Both the position numbers and the translations under genes were made by a program. A stretch of 64,000 bases of DNA from Streptomyces sp. CBMA152 (GTDB taxonomy: Bacteria > Actinomycetota > Actinomycetes > Streptomycetales > Streptomycetaceae), in contig NZ_MECJ01000015.1 of assembly GCF_014596475.1 (NCBI RefSeq), positions 424,052 through 488,051 on the forward strand. The letters are read 5' to 3'. Shown here piece by piece: positions 1-8,973 of the stretch (its first letter is position 1; every line of letters starts with the position of its first letter). The notes below the pieces were generated by a model. That model worked only from the letters and a program-made list of their open reading frames with translations, searched no databases and was not told the DNA's origin.

Positions 1-2
1 AC

Positions 3-2312
3 ATGCGCTTCCAGGATCTCAACGCCTCGATCAAGAACTGGGCGCCGACGGCCGCGCAGATGGGCATCTCCGTCAACTCGATGGGCGCCGGCCTGGCCTA
101 TCTGACGGACCGAGGCAACAGCGCGGAGGTCGCTGCGACCCGGCTGACGATGGGCATCTCGATGATGACCACGCCGTCCGGGCAGGCCGCGAAAATGCTT
201 GAGGGCCTTGGGGTGGCTTCCTCGGACGTCTCGGCGTCCAGCTCGGCCATGCAAGAGGCGATGAAGAAGGCCAACATCACGCAGAACCAGCTCGCGCTGG
301 ATCTGAAGAAGCCCGATGGCCTGTACGTCGCGCTCAAGGATTTGAAGGACCACCTCAAGGCGGCTGGGGTTTCCGGCACGGAGGCGGACAGTGTCCTGGC
401 GAAGGTCTTTGGTGGTGGCCGCTCCGACAAGGCGATCATGTCGCTGATGCAGAACCTCGACGGGGTGAAGCAGAAATTCAACGCGATCAGCCACGACTCG
501 TCAATGGATCATTTCCAGCAGGCGTGGCAGCAGACCACCAAGACGCTGAAGTTCCAGTTCGAGCAGATCAAGGCAGGGGCCGAGAACCTCGGCATCAGGA
601 TCGGTGACGCGCTGATCCCGCAGGTGAGCAAATTCATCACCTTGGTCGAGAAGCACGGCGCGCCTATCGCGAAGTCCCTGGGCGGAATGTTCTCCGGGAT
701 CGCTGCCGGTTTCACCGGCAAGGCCAACGAAGGCAAGTCCAAGGGTGGCAGTGCTCCGCAGATGACGGGCTGGGAGAAGCTCGGTCAGCAACTGCGGCAC
801 GTCGCTGATGACTTCAAGTCGTTTGCCTTGGACGCGGGGAAGGCGCTGCACGGCGTGGCTCAGGCCCTTGGTCCGGTCGCCGCGCAGATCGGAGGGGCGC
901 TCGTTGGCGCCCTGCAGATGGCGGGGAAGATCCTCGCTGATGTCGTCGGCCCGGCTTTGAAGGGGTTCGCGGACTTCCTGGACCACAACAAGGGCCTAGT
1001 GAAGGCGTTCGCCGACGTCGTCCTTGGCGGTCTGGCCGCGAAGCTCATGATTGTCGGGGGTGTCAAGGCAGCCACCGGCATCGTCAATCTCGCGACGTCG
1101 ATCCTCGGGTTCCCGCTCAAGCAAATCGAGGGCATCAGGGATGCGTTCAAGGGGCTCAAGGAGGCCGGGAAGGGTATGGCCGCGGCCGGGCGGGCCGTGA
1201 AGGAATTCGCCACGGCGGAGAAACTGGCTGCCGTGGCCACGACCATCTGGGAGGGTGCTCAGGCCGTCCTGAACGTGGTCATGGACGCGTTTCCGATTGT
1301 GTTGATCGTCCTGGCGATTGCGGCGCTGGTCGCGGCGATCGTGTGGGTGGCGACCAAGACGACGTGGTTCCAGACCGCCTGGTCGGTGGCCTGGGGCGGG
1401 ATCAAGGCTGCGGCGTCGGCTGCCTGGACGCTCCTCAAGACCATCTTCGACGCGATTGTCGGGGCGGCGGGTACGGTCGTCGGCTGGCTGAAGGCGCACT
1501 GGCCGCTACTTCTGGCGATCTTGACGGGCCCGATCGGCATCGCCGTCCTGCTGATCGTCAAATACTGGCGGCAGATCAGCGACGCGTTCACTTCCGCCTA
1601 TCGCGCCGTGGTCAGCACCGGCGGCCAACTGATCAGCTGGACTGCCGGACTCCCGGGCCGCATCCTCTCCGCGCTGGCCTCCCTCGGAAGCCGCTTGTGG
1701 TCGTGGGCCAGCAACGCCTTCTGGCAGGCCCTGTCCGGCGCGGCCAGTACCGCGCGCAGCATGGTCTCCTGGCTGGGGGGTCTCCCCGGACGGATCCTGG
1801 GAGCCCTTGGTAACACGGGCTCCCTGCTGTGGAGTGCGGGGCGGAACATCATTCAGGGGCTGATCGACGGGGTCTGGAGCATGATCGGCTCTGTCGGAAA
1901 CGCGATCAGCGGCGTCGTCAGCAACATCAAGTCGTACCTGCCCTGGTCACCAGCCAAAAAGGGCCCGCTGTCGGGCTCCGGTGCGCCGGAGATCGGCGGC
2001 AGGAACATTGCGCGCCTGATGGCCCAGGGCATCACCGGTGGCACCGGTGACGTGGCCGCTGCCATGGCCCGCCTCACCGGCAGCGCCTCCGCAAGCCTCT
2101 CGCTGAACACCTCCGGCGGGCTCGGCGCCTCCCGTCCGGCTGTGGCTGGGGTCGGTGGTGGTGGCGGATCCACGGTGGTCCACAACCATTACGAGATCAA
2201 GGTTGCGGGCAGCGTGGCCACGATCGACGGCATCGCCCGGGAGATCGAGGCGTCCTTCGAGCGGCGCGGTATGCGCAATTCCGCCACCTACCCCGGCTAC
2301 CGGGGCCGATGA
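3..2312 (+). CDS. Phage tail tape measure protein (5' end outside window)
   Basis: This is the C-terminal part of a siphophage tape measure protein, which sets tail length and helps DNA enter the cell. The 769 visible residues open with the amphipathic TP901-type segment (Met-Gly-Ile/Thr-Met-Gly repeats, then a GGGRSDKAI stretch near residues 137-145) that normally lies well inside such proteins, so the true start is upstream of base 1. Long alanine/glycine-rich helices follow, with hydrophobic segments near residues 425-452 and 498-520, and a Gly-rich tail ending in a HNHYEIKVAG motif common at tape measure C-termini. It is followed directly by other tail genes. The family call is secure; the length of the full protein is unknown. 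Confidence 0.9.
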   Translation: MRFQDLNASIKNWAPTAAQMGISVNSMGAGLAYLTDRGNSAEVAATRLTMGISMMTTPSGQAAKMLEGLGVASSDVSASSSAMQEAMKKANITQNQLALDLKKPDGLYVALKDLKDHLKAAGVSGTEADSVLAKVFGGGRSDKAIMSLMQNLDGVKQKFNAISHDSSMDHFQQAWQQTTKTLKFQFEQIKAGAENLGIRIGDALIPQVSKFITLVEKHGAPIAKSLGGMFSGIAAGFTGKANEGKSKGGSAPQMTGWEKLGQQLRHVADDFKSFALDAGKALHGVAQALGPVAAQIGGALVGALQMAGKILADVVGPALKGFADFLDHNKGLVKAFADVVLGGLAAKLMIVGGVKAATGIVNLATSILGFPLKQIEGIRDAFKGLKEAGKGMAAAGRAVKEFATAEKLAAVATTIWEGAQAVLNVVMDAFPIVLIVLAIAALVAAIVWVATKTTWFQTAWSVAWGGIKAAASAAWTLLKTIFDAIVGAAGTVVGWLKAHWPLLLAILTGPIGIAVLLIVKYWRQISDAFTSAYRAVVSTGGQLISWTAGLPGRILSALASLGSRLWSWASNAFWQALSGAASTARSMVSWLGGLPGRILGALGNTGSLLWSAGRNIIQGLIDGVWSMIGSVGNAISGVVSNIKSYLPWSPAKKGPLSGSGAPEIGGRNIARLMAQGITGGTGDVAAAMARLTGSASASLSLNTSGGLGASRPAVAGVGGGGGSTVVHNHYEIKVAGSVATIDGIAREIEASFERRGMRNSATYPGYRGR

Positions 2313-2351
2313 GCGCCACCAGGCGCCCCCGACACACCCCGGAGGTGCCTG

Positions 2352-5300
2352 GTGCCCAACCCCAAGCTGGCCACATTCTCGGACGCGTTCACCGGCGCGG
2401 CGATCAACACGACGCTTTGGAACTCCATCACCGGTACGGCGACGCTGGACACGACGAACGACCTGGTGACGCTGGCCCAGCCCACGGTCAGCGGCACCAC
2501 GAACTCGTTCGGCACGACCAGCCTGTACGACGCCACCGGCTCCAGCATCTACGCGCAGATCGCCGCCGTACCCAACGGCGCGGGCACCACCAAAACCGCG
2601 CTCGTGCTGCGCGTCGACGCCAACAACTCCGTCGCCATCCGCGTCGAGAGCGGCATCTTCAAGATGACGCTCCAGACAGCTGGAACGACCGCCACCACGA
2701 CGCTTCCGCCCTACGACCCGCACGCCCACCGCTGGTGGCGCATCCGCGAGAACAGCGGCACCTGGTACGCCGACACCGCCCCCGACGGCATCACCTGGAC
2801 CCAGCAGACTTCCAGCACCTACAGCTGGGGCGCCACCGCCATGACCGCCGCCATCCAAACGTCGGCCGGTGCGACCGAGGTGGCCGGGCTCGTCGCCACG
2901 ATCGCGCACATCAACACCCCGCTCGGCGGGACGGCGAACCCCAACTGGCCGACGCTCGAACACGGTTGGGGCGCATATTGGGACGCCAACGGCGGCGACA
3001 TCCCCCTCGACCGCTACGTCGAGGTCACCAACCGCACGCGCGGCACCACCACCACGCGGCGCGGCCGCCAGTACGAACTCGACCAGGTCCGCGCCGGGGA
3101 ACTCACCACCCGCCTCGCCAACACCGACGCGGCCCTCGACCCCACCAACAGCTCGGGCCCCTGGTACGGGCGGATCGCCCCCTATCAGCCCTACCGGCTC
3201 CGCGCCCAGTGGCCGCCGACTCGAAACCTCTTGGACCAGGTGCACGCCACCGGCGGCGACTTGGGGGGCTGGCCGCTCGGCACCGTCGACGGATCGGGCG
3301 TGGGCCCCGACATTTTCAGCGTCACCGACTCCACCAACGGTGCCATCGTCGCGGCCACGGACGCCTGGCAGGGCGGCCGCGTACTGCAGTTCGCTGTGCC
3401 GTCCGGGTCGACGGCTCCCACGCGGATCGCGCACACGCCCCGGTTCTCGGCGATCCCCGGCCAGACGTACACGATGCAGATGCAGGTCAGGAACATCACC
3501 GCGTCCACATCGCTGTCGGTGCAGGCGTTCGTCGGCTGGTATATGACGGCCGGCGCGTCAGCCACCTCGTTCACCTACGGCACCACCACCACGCTCACGG
3601 GCAGCACCACGGCCGGATGGACCCAGCTCACCGTCACCGCGACGGCGCCGACGGGTGCGATGGGCATCGACGTCGGTGTCGCGGTCGCGGTGACGGCCGC
3701 CGCGACGTGCAGTGTGCAGGTCGATGGCTGGCAGTTGGAGAAGGGCGCTACCGCATCGTCGTGGACTGTCCCCGGCGTCTGGTATCCGATCTACAGCGGG
3801 TACGTCGAACGATTCAGTCCCGAGTGGGAGATGTCGGGCACCTACGGCACGGTGAACCCCACCTGCGTGGACGCGCTCGCCCTGCTGTCGCGGGTGCTGC
3901 TGACCGACATCCTCACCCAGCAACTGTCGCTCGCCGCATTCAGCCCCCGCTTCCTCTTCCCGCTCAGCGACCCCTCCGGGTCGACGACGTTCGTGGACCG
4001 CCTCGGCGTCTACCCCGCCGCGAAGATCACCAAGTCGAAGAACGGCGCCGGATCCGTTGCACCCGGCACGCAGATCACCGCGACGGACACCGTCAACGGG
4101 ATCTTCACCGGCAGCGGCGGGGCGACCGTCACCACCATCACCAACCCCAGCCCCGGCGTTGGCGCCGTCGTTGCGTCCAGTGTCATCGACCTGACGACTT
4201 CCGGAATCGTCGGCCCGGCGAACCCGGCAGAGTGGACGCGCGCCATCGCTTTCCGCTACACGGGTCCGCTGCCCTCGGATGCGGCGTGCATCTGGTCCTG
4301 CATGGACCGCCAGCATGCGCCAACTGGTGCCCTTGCCACCGGGTCGCGGATCTTTCTGTCCGTGAGCAGCACCGGGAAGCTGGTGCTGGTCATCGGCGGC
4401 CCGACGAACGTCGAAGCCGTCATGTCATTCACCGCCAACGATGGCTCCGTCCCGTCGGTAAACGATGGGAACTGGCACTGGGCCCTCTTCGCCTACGACG
4501 CCGCGAACGCCCAGGCGCGCGTGTCCCTTGACGGCAACAACTGGTTCTACACCGGCCTCAGCAGCGCCATTACGCCGACCGGACTCGTCTCCGACTCCAT
4601 CGGTGCCTGGTACGACCTCGGCCTCGGCGGCGCGGCTGGCGACAATTTCCAAGGCGACGTGGCCTTCGCTGCTGAGTGGCCCGTATGGTTCAACAATGCG
4701 GACAATGTGGCGATCTACTCGGCCTGGAAGAACTCCCTTACAGGGGACCCCACGAATTTCAGGTATACGCGGATCCTTGGCTGGTGTGGGTACACCGGCG
4801 CATGGAATGCCCAGGCCGGACTGACCACGTCGATGGGCCCGGCATCATTCTCGGGCCAGGACGTCGTCACCGCGTTGCAGGCGGTGGTGGAGACGGAGAA
4901 CGGCGAGCACTTCGTATCGCGTGACGGCACGCTGACGTTCCGCCCGCGCAGCGCCCGCTACAACGCCACCACCCCCGTATTGATCTTCGGGGAGCGGACG
5001 GATCTCGGCGAGTATCCGTATGAAGACTGCAAAATGGATTACGACCCGACGCGACTGGCCAACCAAATCACGGTCACGCAGACTGGCACCGGGCAGACCT
5101 TCACCGCCAACGACAAGGCGTCAATCACCCGGTATTTTCCCAGCACGTTGACCCGGTCGGTGAATGCGTCGTCAGCCCTCGAATGCCAGGACGCGGCATC
5201 GTATCTCCTCTCCCGGTACAAGGCGCCCGCAACCCGCGTGAGTGCGATCAAGCTGAATCCGGCGTCGAATCCGGCGTTGTGGCCGGTGATGCTGAGTCTG

Positions 5301-5801
5301 GAGCTCGGCAGCCGGGTGCGGGTGATGCGGCGCCCACCGGGCGTCCCCGCGATCACAGTGGATTGCTTCGTCGAGGCGATCGACTGGCAGCTCGACGACA
5401 CCGCCGGCGCGGCAGTCACGCTCCAGCTGTCCCCGGCCGACCTCACCCCCTACGGGATCTTCGCGTCGTTCCACACCACCCTGAACGGCTCCCCGGCATC
5501 GGGTGTCACGTCGATCACCATCAACGCAGGCGCGGACACGACGAATTTGGCCTCGCAGCAGTTGTGGCCTGGCCAGCAGCTGGTCCTCGGGCAGGGGAGT
5601 GCCAACCAGGAGACGGTCACCATCGGCTCGGTCGGCGCGACATCGCCGGGCTGGACCACCGCGACCGTCACCCTCACCGGCGCCACCACCAAATCCCACA
5701 CCAACGGCGACACCGTGTGCGAGCCGCTGCCCGCCGGGACCACCGACCCCACCGCCTGGGACGCCGTCAGCGCTTTCGATGCGATTGCCTTTGCCTACTG
5801 A
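2352..5801 (+). CDS. Large mosaic phage minor tail / baseplate protein
   Basis: This 1149-residue protein probably forms part of the tail tip and contacts the host surface. It starts with GTG, chosen because GGAGGTG lies five bases upstream. The order seen is a concanavalin-like beta domain (about residues 8-195, with SDAF and RWWRIRE motifs), a hub-like segment (200-290), a CBM_4_9-like module ending in a WQLEKG motif (300-475), a second hub-like piece, a LamG-like domain (about 590-800), and a C-terminal hub region with a YGIFASFHTTLNG linker. The beta-sandwich modules interrupting hub sequence suggest insertions that bind glycans. It sits between the tape measure and a small tail protein. 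Assignment as tail protein is firm; the module limits are estimates. Confidence 0.85.
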   Translation: MPNPKLATFSDAFTGAAINTTLWNSITGTATLDTTNDLVTLAQPTVSGTTNSFGTTSLYDATGSSIYAQIAAVPNGAGTTKTALVLRVDANNSVAIRVESGIFKMTLQTAGTTATTTLPPYDPHAHRWWRIRENSGTWYADTAPDGITWTQQTSSTYSWGATAMTAAIQTSAGATEVAGLVATIAHINTPLGGTANPNWPTLEHGWGAYWDANGGDIPLDRYVEVTNRTRGTTTTRRGRQYELDQVRAGELTTRLANTDAALDPTNSSGPWYGRIAPYQPYRLRAQWPPTRNLLDQVHATGGDLGGWPLGTVDGSGVGPDIFSVTDSTNGAIVAATDAWQGGRVLQFAVPSGSTAPTRIAHTPRFSAIPGQTYTMQMQVRNITASTSLSVQAFVGWYMTAGASATSFTYGTTTTLTGSTTAGWTQLTVTATAPTGAMGIDVGVAVAVTAAATCSVQVDGWQLEKGATASSWTVPGVWYPIYSGYVERFSPEWEMSGTYGTVNPTCVDALALLSRVLLTDILTQQLSLAAFSPRFLFPLSDPSGSTTFVDRLGVYPAAKITKSKNGAGSVAPGTQITATDTVNGIFTGSGGATVTTITNPSPGVGAVVASSVIDLTTSGIVGPANPAEWTRAIAFRYTGPLPSDAACIWSCMDRQHAPTGALATGSRIFLSVSSTGKLVLVIGGPTNVEAVMSFTANDGSVPSVNDGNWHWALFAYDAANAQARVSLDGNNWFYTGLSSAITPTGLVSDSIGAWYDLGLGGAAGDNFQGDVAFAAEWPVWFNNADNVAIYSAWKNSLTGDPTNFRYTRILGWCGYTGAWNAQAGLTTSMGPASFSGQDVVTALQAVVETENGEHFVSRDGTLTFRPRSARYNATTPVLIFGERTDLGEYPYEDCKMDYDPTRLANQITVTQTGTGQTFTANDKASITRYFPSTLTRSVNASSALECQDAASYLLSRYKAPATRVSAIKLNPASNPALWPVMLSLELGSRVRVMRRPPGVPAITVDCFVEAIDWQLDDTAGAAVTLQLSPADLTPYGIFASFHTTLNGSPASGVTSITINAGADTTNLASQQLWPGQQLVLGQGSANQETVTIGSVGATSPGWTTATVTLTGATTKSHTNGDTVCEPLPAGTTDPTAWDAVSAFDAIAFAY

Positions 5802-5813
5802 GAGGGGGCGGAA

Positions 5814-6344
5814 ATGGCCCGCACCGTGCCCGTCATAGCCCAGGAGGCTCCGGGTAATTTCCTCACCGGCGCTTTGTGGAATGCCAACGTCAAAGCGCTC
5901 GGCGACTACGAGACTCTGCGGCCCCTGTTCTTCGGCTATCAGGGGAGCGCCCAGTCCATCTCAAATAACACCTGGACGTCGCTCACGCTCGACACCGAGG
6001 TATTGGACGGGGATGGTGGCCACTCGACCGTCACCAATACGAACCGCTACACGGTTCAGGTCGCAGGTACCTATCTCCTGCTCGGTGTTAGCGCGTTCGT
6101 CGCCAACACCACGAGCGTTCGCGGTGTCCGTATGGGCCTCAATGGGACCGTGATCAGGGGCTCGCACATTCAGCAGCAGACCTCCAGCGCGGGCGTCTGG
6201 TCCGGCACCTCCTGGGCCATCCAGACCTGTGCGGTCAACGATTGGGTCGACGTCGCCGGATATCAGAATTCCGGCGGCGCGATCAACACTTTCGTGGGCA
6301 CTGACGCATCGAGTTGCATGGGCGTCTACTGGATCTCCCGCTGA
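5814..6344 (+). CDS. Small phage tail protein, probable tail-tip or fibre component
   Basis: This 176-residue protein starts 12 bases after the large tail gene, with a purine-rich GAGGGGGCGGA upstream of its ATG. The N-terminus (VPVIAQEAPGNFLTGALWNANV) resembles the short attachment segment found in small actinophage tail proteins. The remainder alternates short polar and hydrophobic stretches rich in Thr, Ser, Gly and Val, as expected of a jelly-roll head domain (GTYLLLGVSAFV, GVRMGLNG, and a final GVYWISR strand). That fold would suit a receptor-binding role. There are no catalytic motifs. The position in the tail module supports a structural role; the exact job is inferred. Confidence 0.65.
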   Translation: MARTVPVIAQEAPGNFLTGALWNANVKALGDYETLRPLFFGYQGSAQSISNNTWTSLTLDTEVLDGDGGHSTVTNTNRYTVQVAGTYLLLGVSAFVANTTSVRGVRMGLNGTVIRGSHIQQQTSSAGVWSGTSWAIQTCAVNDWVDVAGYQNSGGAINTFVGTDASSCMGVYWISR

Positions 6345-6391
6345 TCCGGTTACCACCCGCCCCCGACCTATCACTGAGAAGGGACTGTGAC

Positions 6392-7249
6392 GTGGGGACC
6401 TACGGGCAGGACTGGGCTTCGTACCAGTCGGCGACCCCTGACACTTCTGGCCTGTCCTTCGCTTTCGTCAAGATCACCGAAGGACTGTCGTACATCAACC
6501 CCGTATGGATCACCCAGCGGGATCACGCGAAGGCCGCCGGTCTGGTGTGGGGCGGCTACCACTACCCACACATGGCCAACAGCCCCCAGGACGAAGCCGA
6601 CTTCTTCCTCTCTCAAGTCAACTGGCAGCACGGAGACGTCATCGTCCTCGACTGGGAGGGCTACGACAACGCCAACCAGAACGTGTCGAAGGCAGCGCAG
6701 GCCGCGTACAAGGACGCGTGGCTGCGCCACGTGAAGAGCCGCATGCCGTACAACCCCGTCGGGATGTACGCCAACACCGACTACTGGCACAACGTCGACA
6801 CCAGCAACTTCTACGGCGACTTCCTGTGGATCGCCACCGCCGGACGCCCCGCAGGCGACCCCGGAATCCAGGCCCCGTGGCTCTTCCACCAGTACAGCGA
6901 GTCCGGTGGCCTCGATCACGACTACTGCCACCTCGACAGCAATGCGCTCCGATCGTGGGCGCTCCAATCCTCGGAGGCCGAAATGCCGCTCACCCCCGCT
7001 GACGTCAAGGCCGTCTGGGCCTACAGCAACGGCGACCACCCGGATGTCCACCAGACCCTCGCCGATGCCGCCGGCGCTACGGCGGCCGTGAAGGCGCTCG
7101 CGGGCAAGGTCGACGCCCTGGCAACCGAGGTTGCCGCGCTCTCGGCGCAGGGGGGACTCACCGCCGAGGAAATCACCGCCGCCGCCCAGGCCGGAGCCCA
7201 GGCGGCCCTCGCCGAGCTCGGCAACGCCCTCGCCCACCCTCACGCCTGA
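6392..7249 (+). CDS. Endolysin, GH25 lysozyme
   Basis: This is the muramidase that cuts the MurNAc-GlcNAc bond to lyse the host. GTG at 6392 was chosen because GAGAAGGGA lies eight bases upstream, and because translation from there puts the catalytic domain at the N-terminus (285 aa). GH25 features are the N-terminal GQDWASYQ, FAFVKITEG, the acidic VLDWEG pair (Asp87, Glu89), VGMYANTDYW and FHQYSESGG. After about residue 200 there is no classical wall-binding repeat. Instead an LTPADVKAVWAY motif and a coiled-coil-like, Ala-rich tail appear, as in other actinophage lysins. Four small membrane-protein genes follow, making a lysis cassette. Confidence 0.92.
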   Translation: MGTYGQDWASYQSATPDTSGLSFAFVKITEGLSYINPVWITQRDHAKAAGLVWGGYHYPHMANSPQDEADFFLSQVNWQHGDVIVLDWEGYDNANQNVSKAAQAAYKDAWLRHVKSRMPYNPVGMYANTDYWHNVDTSNFYGDFLWIATAGRPAGDPGIQAPWLFHQYSESGGLDHDYCHLDSNALRSWALQSSEAEMPLTPADVKAVWAYSNGDHPDVHQTLADAAGATAAVKALAGKVDALATEVAALSAQGGLTAEEITAAAQAGAQAALAELGNALAHPHA

Positions 7250-7261
7250 AAGGCCGCCACC

Positions 7262-7618
7262 ATGAAGATCCTCGGGAGAGAGCCGGCCCTCGTCCTCGGC
7301 CTCATCGCCGCCGCTGTCAAGCTGGTCAGTGCATTCTGGCTCCACACCACCGCAGACCAGCAGGCCGCCGTCAACACGGTCGCCGCCGCAGCCGTAGCGG
7401 TCGTCATCGCCTACCAGGTCCACGACGGAATCGGCGCGGCGCTCCTCGGCCTCACCCAGGCAGCCATGGCCGCAGCCGTCGGCTTTGGTCTGCACTGGTC
7501 CGCCGATACCCAGGCCGTGGTGTTCACGTTCGCCTCCGCCCTCGTCGCCGCCTACACCCGCACCCAGGTCACCGCGAAGGTCCCGGCCCCGGCCGTCAGC
7601 CGTCCGACTGCTGTTTGA
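7262..7618 (+). CDS. Putative phage holin (membrane protein)
   Basis: This 118-residue protein begins 12 bases after the endolysin gene. It has three hydrophobic segments (about residues 9-27, 40-57 and 62-80, with a further weak one near 88-103), few charges and a basic C-terminus ending in a Pro-rich stretch. Size, topology and position straight after the lysin fit an actinophage holin that makes the membrane lesion releasing the endolysin. No specific holin family motif can be named from sequence alone. The next two genes also encode membrane proteins, so which one is the timing holin is not certain. Confidence 0.7.
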   Translation: MKILGREPALVLGLIAAAVKLVSAFWLHTTADQQAAVNTVAAAAVAVVIAYQVHDGIGAALLGLTQAAMAAAVGFGLHWSADTQAVVFTFASALVAAYTRTQVTAKVPAPAVSRPTAV

Positions 7619-7630
7619 TCGGAGACGGGC

Positions 7631-7945
7631 ATGCCCGACCTTCCGACCATCGGCGAGCTGGTCCGCCGTCTAGAGGACCGTTACGGCGATGTCCGCGACG
7701 ACCTTCACGTCATGGGCGCCCGGGTCGACTCCCGCGTCTCCATGGAGCGCTACCAGATCGAGCAGGCCCAACGCGACGACGCCTACAAGGCGCTCCTGGA
7801 GCGGGTCAAGAGCATTGAGGACGCGCGGCGGGACCAGGAACGGCTGCGCGCCGCCGACCGACGCCTGATCCTGTCGGGCCTGGTCGTGCCTGTCCTTGTG
7901 ATCCTGCTGCAGGTGTACCTCTCGACGAGGGGAGCCGGGGTGTGA
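7631..7945 (+). CDS. Small coiled-coil membrane protein in lysis cassette
   Basis: This 104-residue protein has a long, highly charged N-terminal helix (about residues 8-78, many Arg, Asp and Glu in heptad spacing) followed by one C-terminal transmembrane segment (about 80-97, SGLVVPVLVILLQVYL). That layout, a cytoplasmic coiled coil anchored by one tail membrane segment, recurs beside holins in actinophages. It could be a second holin, an antiholin or a scaffold at the membrane. GGAGACGGGC precedes the ATG, and its stop overlaps the next start (GTGA). Confidence 0.65.
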   Translation: MPDLPTIGELVRRLEDRYGDVRDDLHVMGARVDSRVSMERYQIEQAQRDDAYKALLERVKSIEDARRDQERLRAADRRLILSGLVVPVLVILLQVYLSTRGAGV

Positions 7946-8631
7946 GTGACCACGCATCACCGGCCGGGAGCCACCGACGCACCGACATCGGGTTCGCCCT
8001 GGGGGTCCTTGCCGCTGTTGGGGTGCTGTGCTGGATCGTCGTCACCATGCAGTCCCTGGGTCATGATCTGCGGACCGCCAACGGCGCCAGAGATGCGCTC
8101 GCCCGGCAGGTGCAGGGGCTTGGGCATCAGCCGATCGCGGGGCCGCCTGGGTCGCGGGGGGATCCGGGCCAGTCCGTCACCGGACCACGCGGACCGCAGG
8201 GCGAGCCCGGACCCGTCGGGCCCACGGGACCGGTCGGCCCGACCGGGCAGGCGGGGATCAGCGCCACGGGCGCGCCGGGCATCAACGGCTCCATCGGACC
8301 GACGGGGGCGGCGGGACCCTCCGGCCAGCCGGGCATTGTCGGCCCGTCCGGAGCTCCCGGAACTCCCGGGAATCCAGGCAAGGATGGCGCCGACGGGGCA
8401 CCAGGCAAGGACGGGAAGGACGGCCAGCCGCCCGCCGGCTGGACGTACACCGACCCGCAGGGCGTGACCTACAGCTGCGTGCCCGTCTCCGGCTTCGACC
8501 CGAACGCGCCCCGCTACAGCTGCACGCCCACCAGCAGCCCCTCGCCGTCCCCGTCGCCCAAGTCGCGCAGGCGCGGCCTGCTCGGGGTGGGGGTGCTGGC
8601 GATGTCGTCGATGTACCGGAGGCTCCCGTGA
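7942..8631 (+). CDS. Collagen-like phage membrane protein
   Basis: This 229-residue protein starts at GTG inside the stop of the preceding gene (GTGA overlap), so the two are probably translationally coupled. A short basic N-terminus leads to one transmembrane segment (about residues 17-36). From about residue 65 to 165 the sequence is a run of Gly-X-Y triplets rich in GPTGP, GAPG and GKDG units, which should form a collagen triple helix outside the membrane. A small C-terminal domain with WTYTDPQGVTYSC and two cysteines follows, then a Ser-Pro run. Collagen-like repeats are known in phage tail fibres; a membrane-anchored one in the lysis block is less usual. Function unknown. Confidence 0.7.
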   Translation: MSDHASPAGSHRRTDIGFALGVLAAVGVLCWIVVTMQSLGHDLRTANGARDALARQVQGLGHQPIAGPPGSRGDPGQSVTGPRGPQGEPGPVGPTGPVGPTGQAGISATGAPGINGSIGPTGAAGPSGQPGIVGPSGAPGTPGNPGKDGADGAPGKDGKDGQPPAGWTYTDPQGVTYSCVPVSGFDPNAPRYSCTPTSSPSPSPSPKSRRRGLLGVGVLAMSSMYRRLP

Positions 8632-8852
8632 CCCGAACCTGGTGGGCGATCGCCGCCCTCGTCGTCGCTGGTCTCGACGCCTACCTGCTGCTGTGCCACT
8701 GGCCGGACGTTGCCGGGAACCTTGAGGCGTCGGTGATCTGGGGGACTCCGGCGCTGGTCGCCCAGCACGTGGCGCTGCGTCGGCACGTCGACCGCCGCCA
8801 CGCCGAAACCCAGGCCGTCATCGCCGGGGAAGCCGATTCGGGAGGGAGGTGA
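8628..8852 (+). CDS. Small membrane protein of the lysis cassette
   Basis: This 74-residue protein starts with GTG overlapping the previous stop (GTGA). It has a hydrophobic N-terminus (about residues 6-24, WAIAALVVAGLDAYLLL), a second weak hydrophobic stretch near 33-48, and a charged C-terminal tail rich in His and Arg. It is the fourth small membrane protein after the endolysin. I do not recognise the family. A helper in lysis, or an actinophage membrane protein of unknown job, is the likely reading. Confidence 0.55.
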   Translation: MTRTWWAIAALVVAGLDAYLLLCHWPDVAGNLEASVIWGTPALVAQHVALRRHVDRRHAETQAVIAGEADSGGR

Positions 8853-8856
8853 TCGC

Positions 8857-8907
8857 ATGCTGTCGCTGGTCCTGCACCTCCTGCTCTCGCTGAACCTGTC
8901 CCTCTGA
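8857..8907 (+). CDS. Candidate 16-residue hydrophobic peptide
   Basis: Directly after the previous gene there is an unusually strong ribosome binding site, GGAGGGAGGTGAT, placed five to eight bases before an ATG. The frame encodes only 16 residues, MLSLVLHLLLSLNLSL, and then TGA. The peptide is almost pure Leu/Ser and would span or sit in a membrane. It may be a real micro-gene of the lysis cassette, or the Shine-Dalgarno match may be incidental to the tail of the upstream gene. Only the sequence pattern supports it. Confidence 0.35.
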   Translation: MLSLVLHLLLSLNLSL

Positions 8908-8923
8908 ACCCCGGCGGCGAACA

Positions 8924-8950
8924 GCCCCGCCCGCTCCGGCGCGGCGGGGC
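8924..8950 (+). terminator. GC-rich hairpin after lysis cassette
   Basis: GCCCCGCC and GGCGGGGC form a perfect 8-bp stem around an 11-base loop, 16 bases after the small peptide stop. There is no T tract, so it is an attenuator or a weak terminator of the late operon. Confidence 0.45.
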
Positions 8951-8973
8951 GCCGGCCCCGATTGGAGCGTCTG

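Noticed and set aside
7942..8631. Collagen-like gene as a tail fibre
   Set aside because: The N-terminal membrane segment and position after the endolysin argue against a virion fibre, although it cannot be fully excluded.
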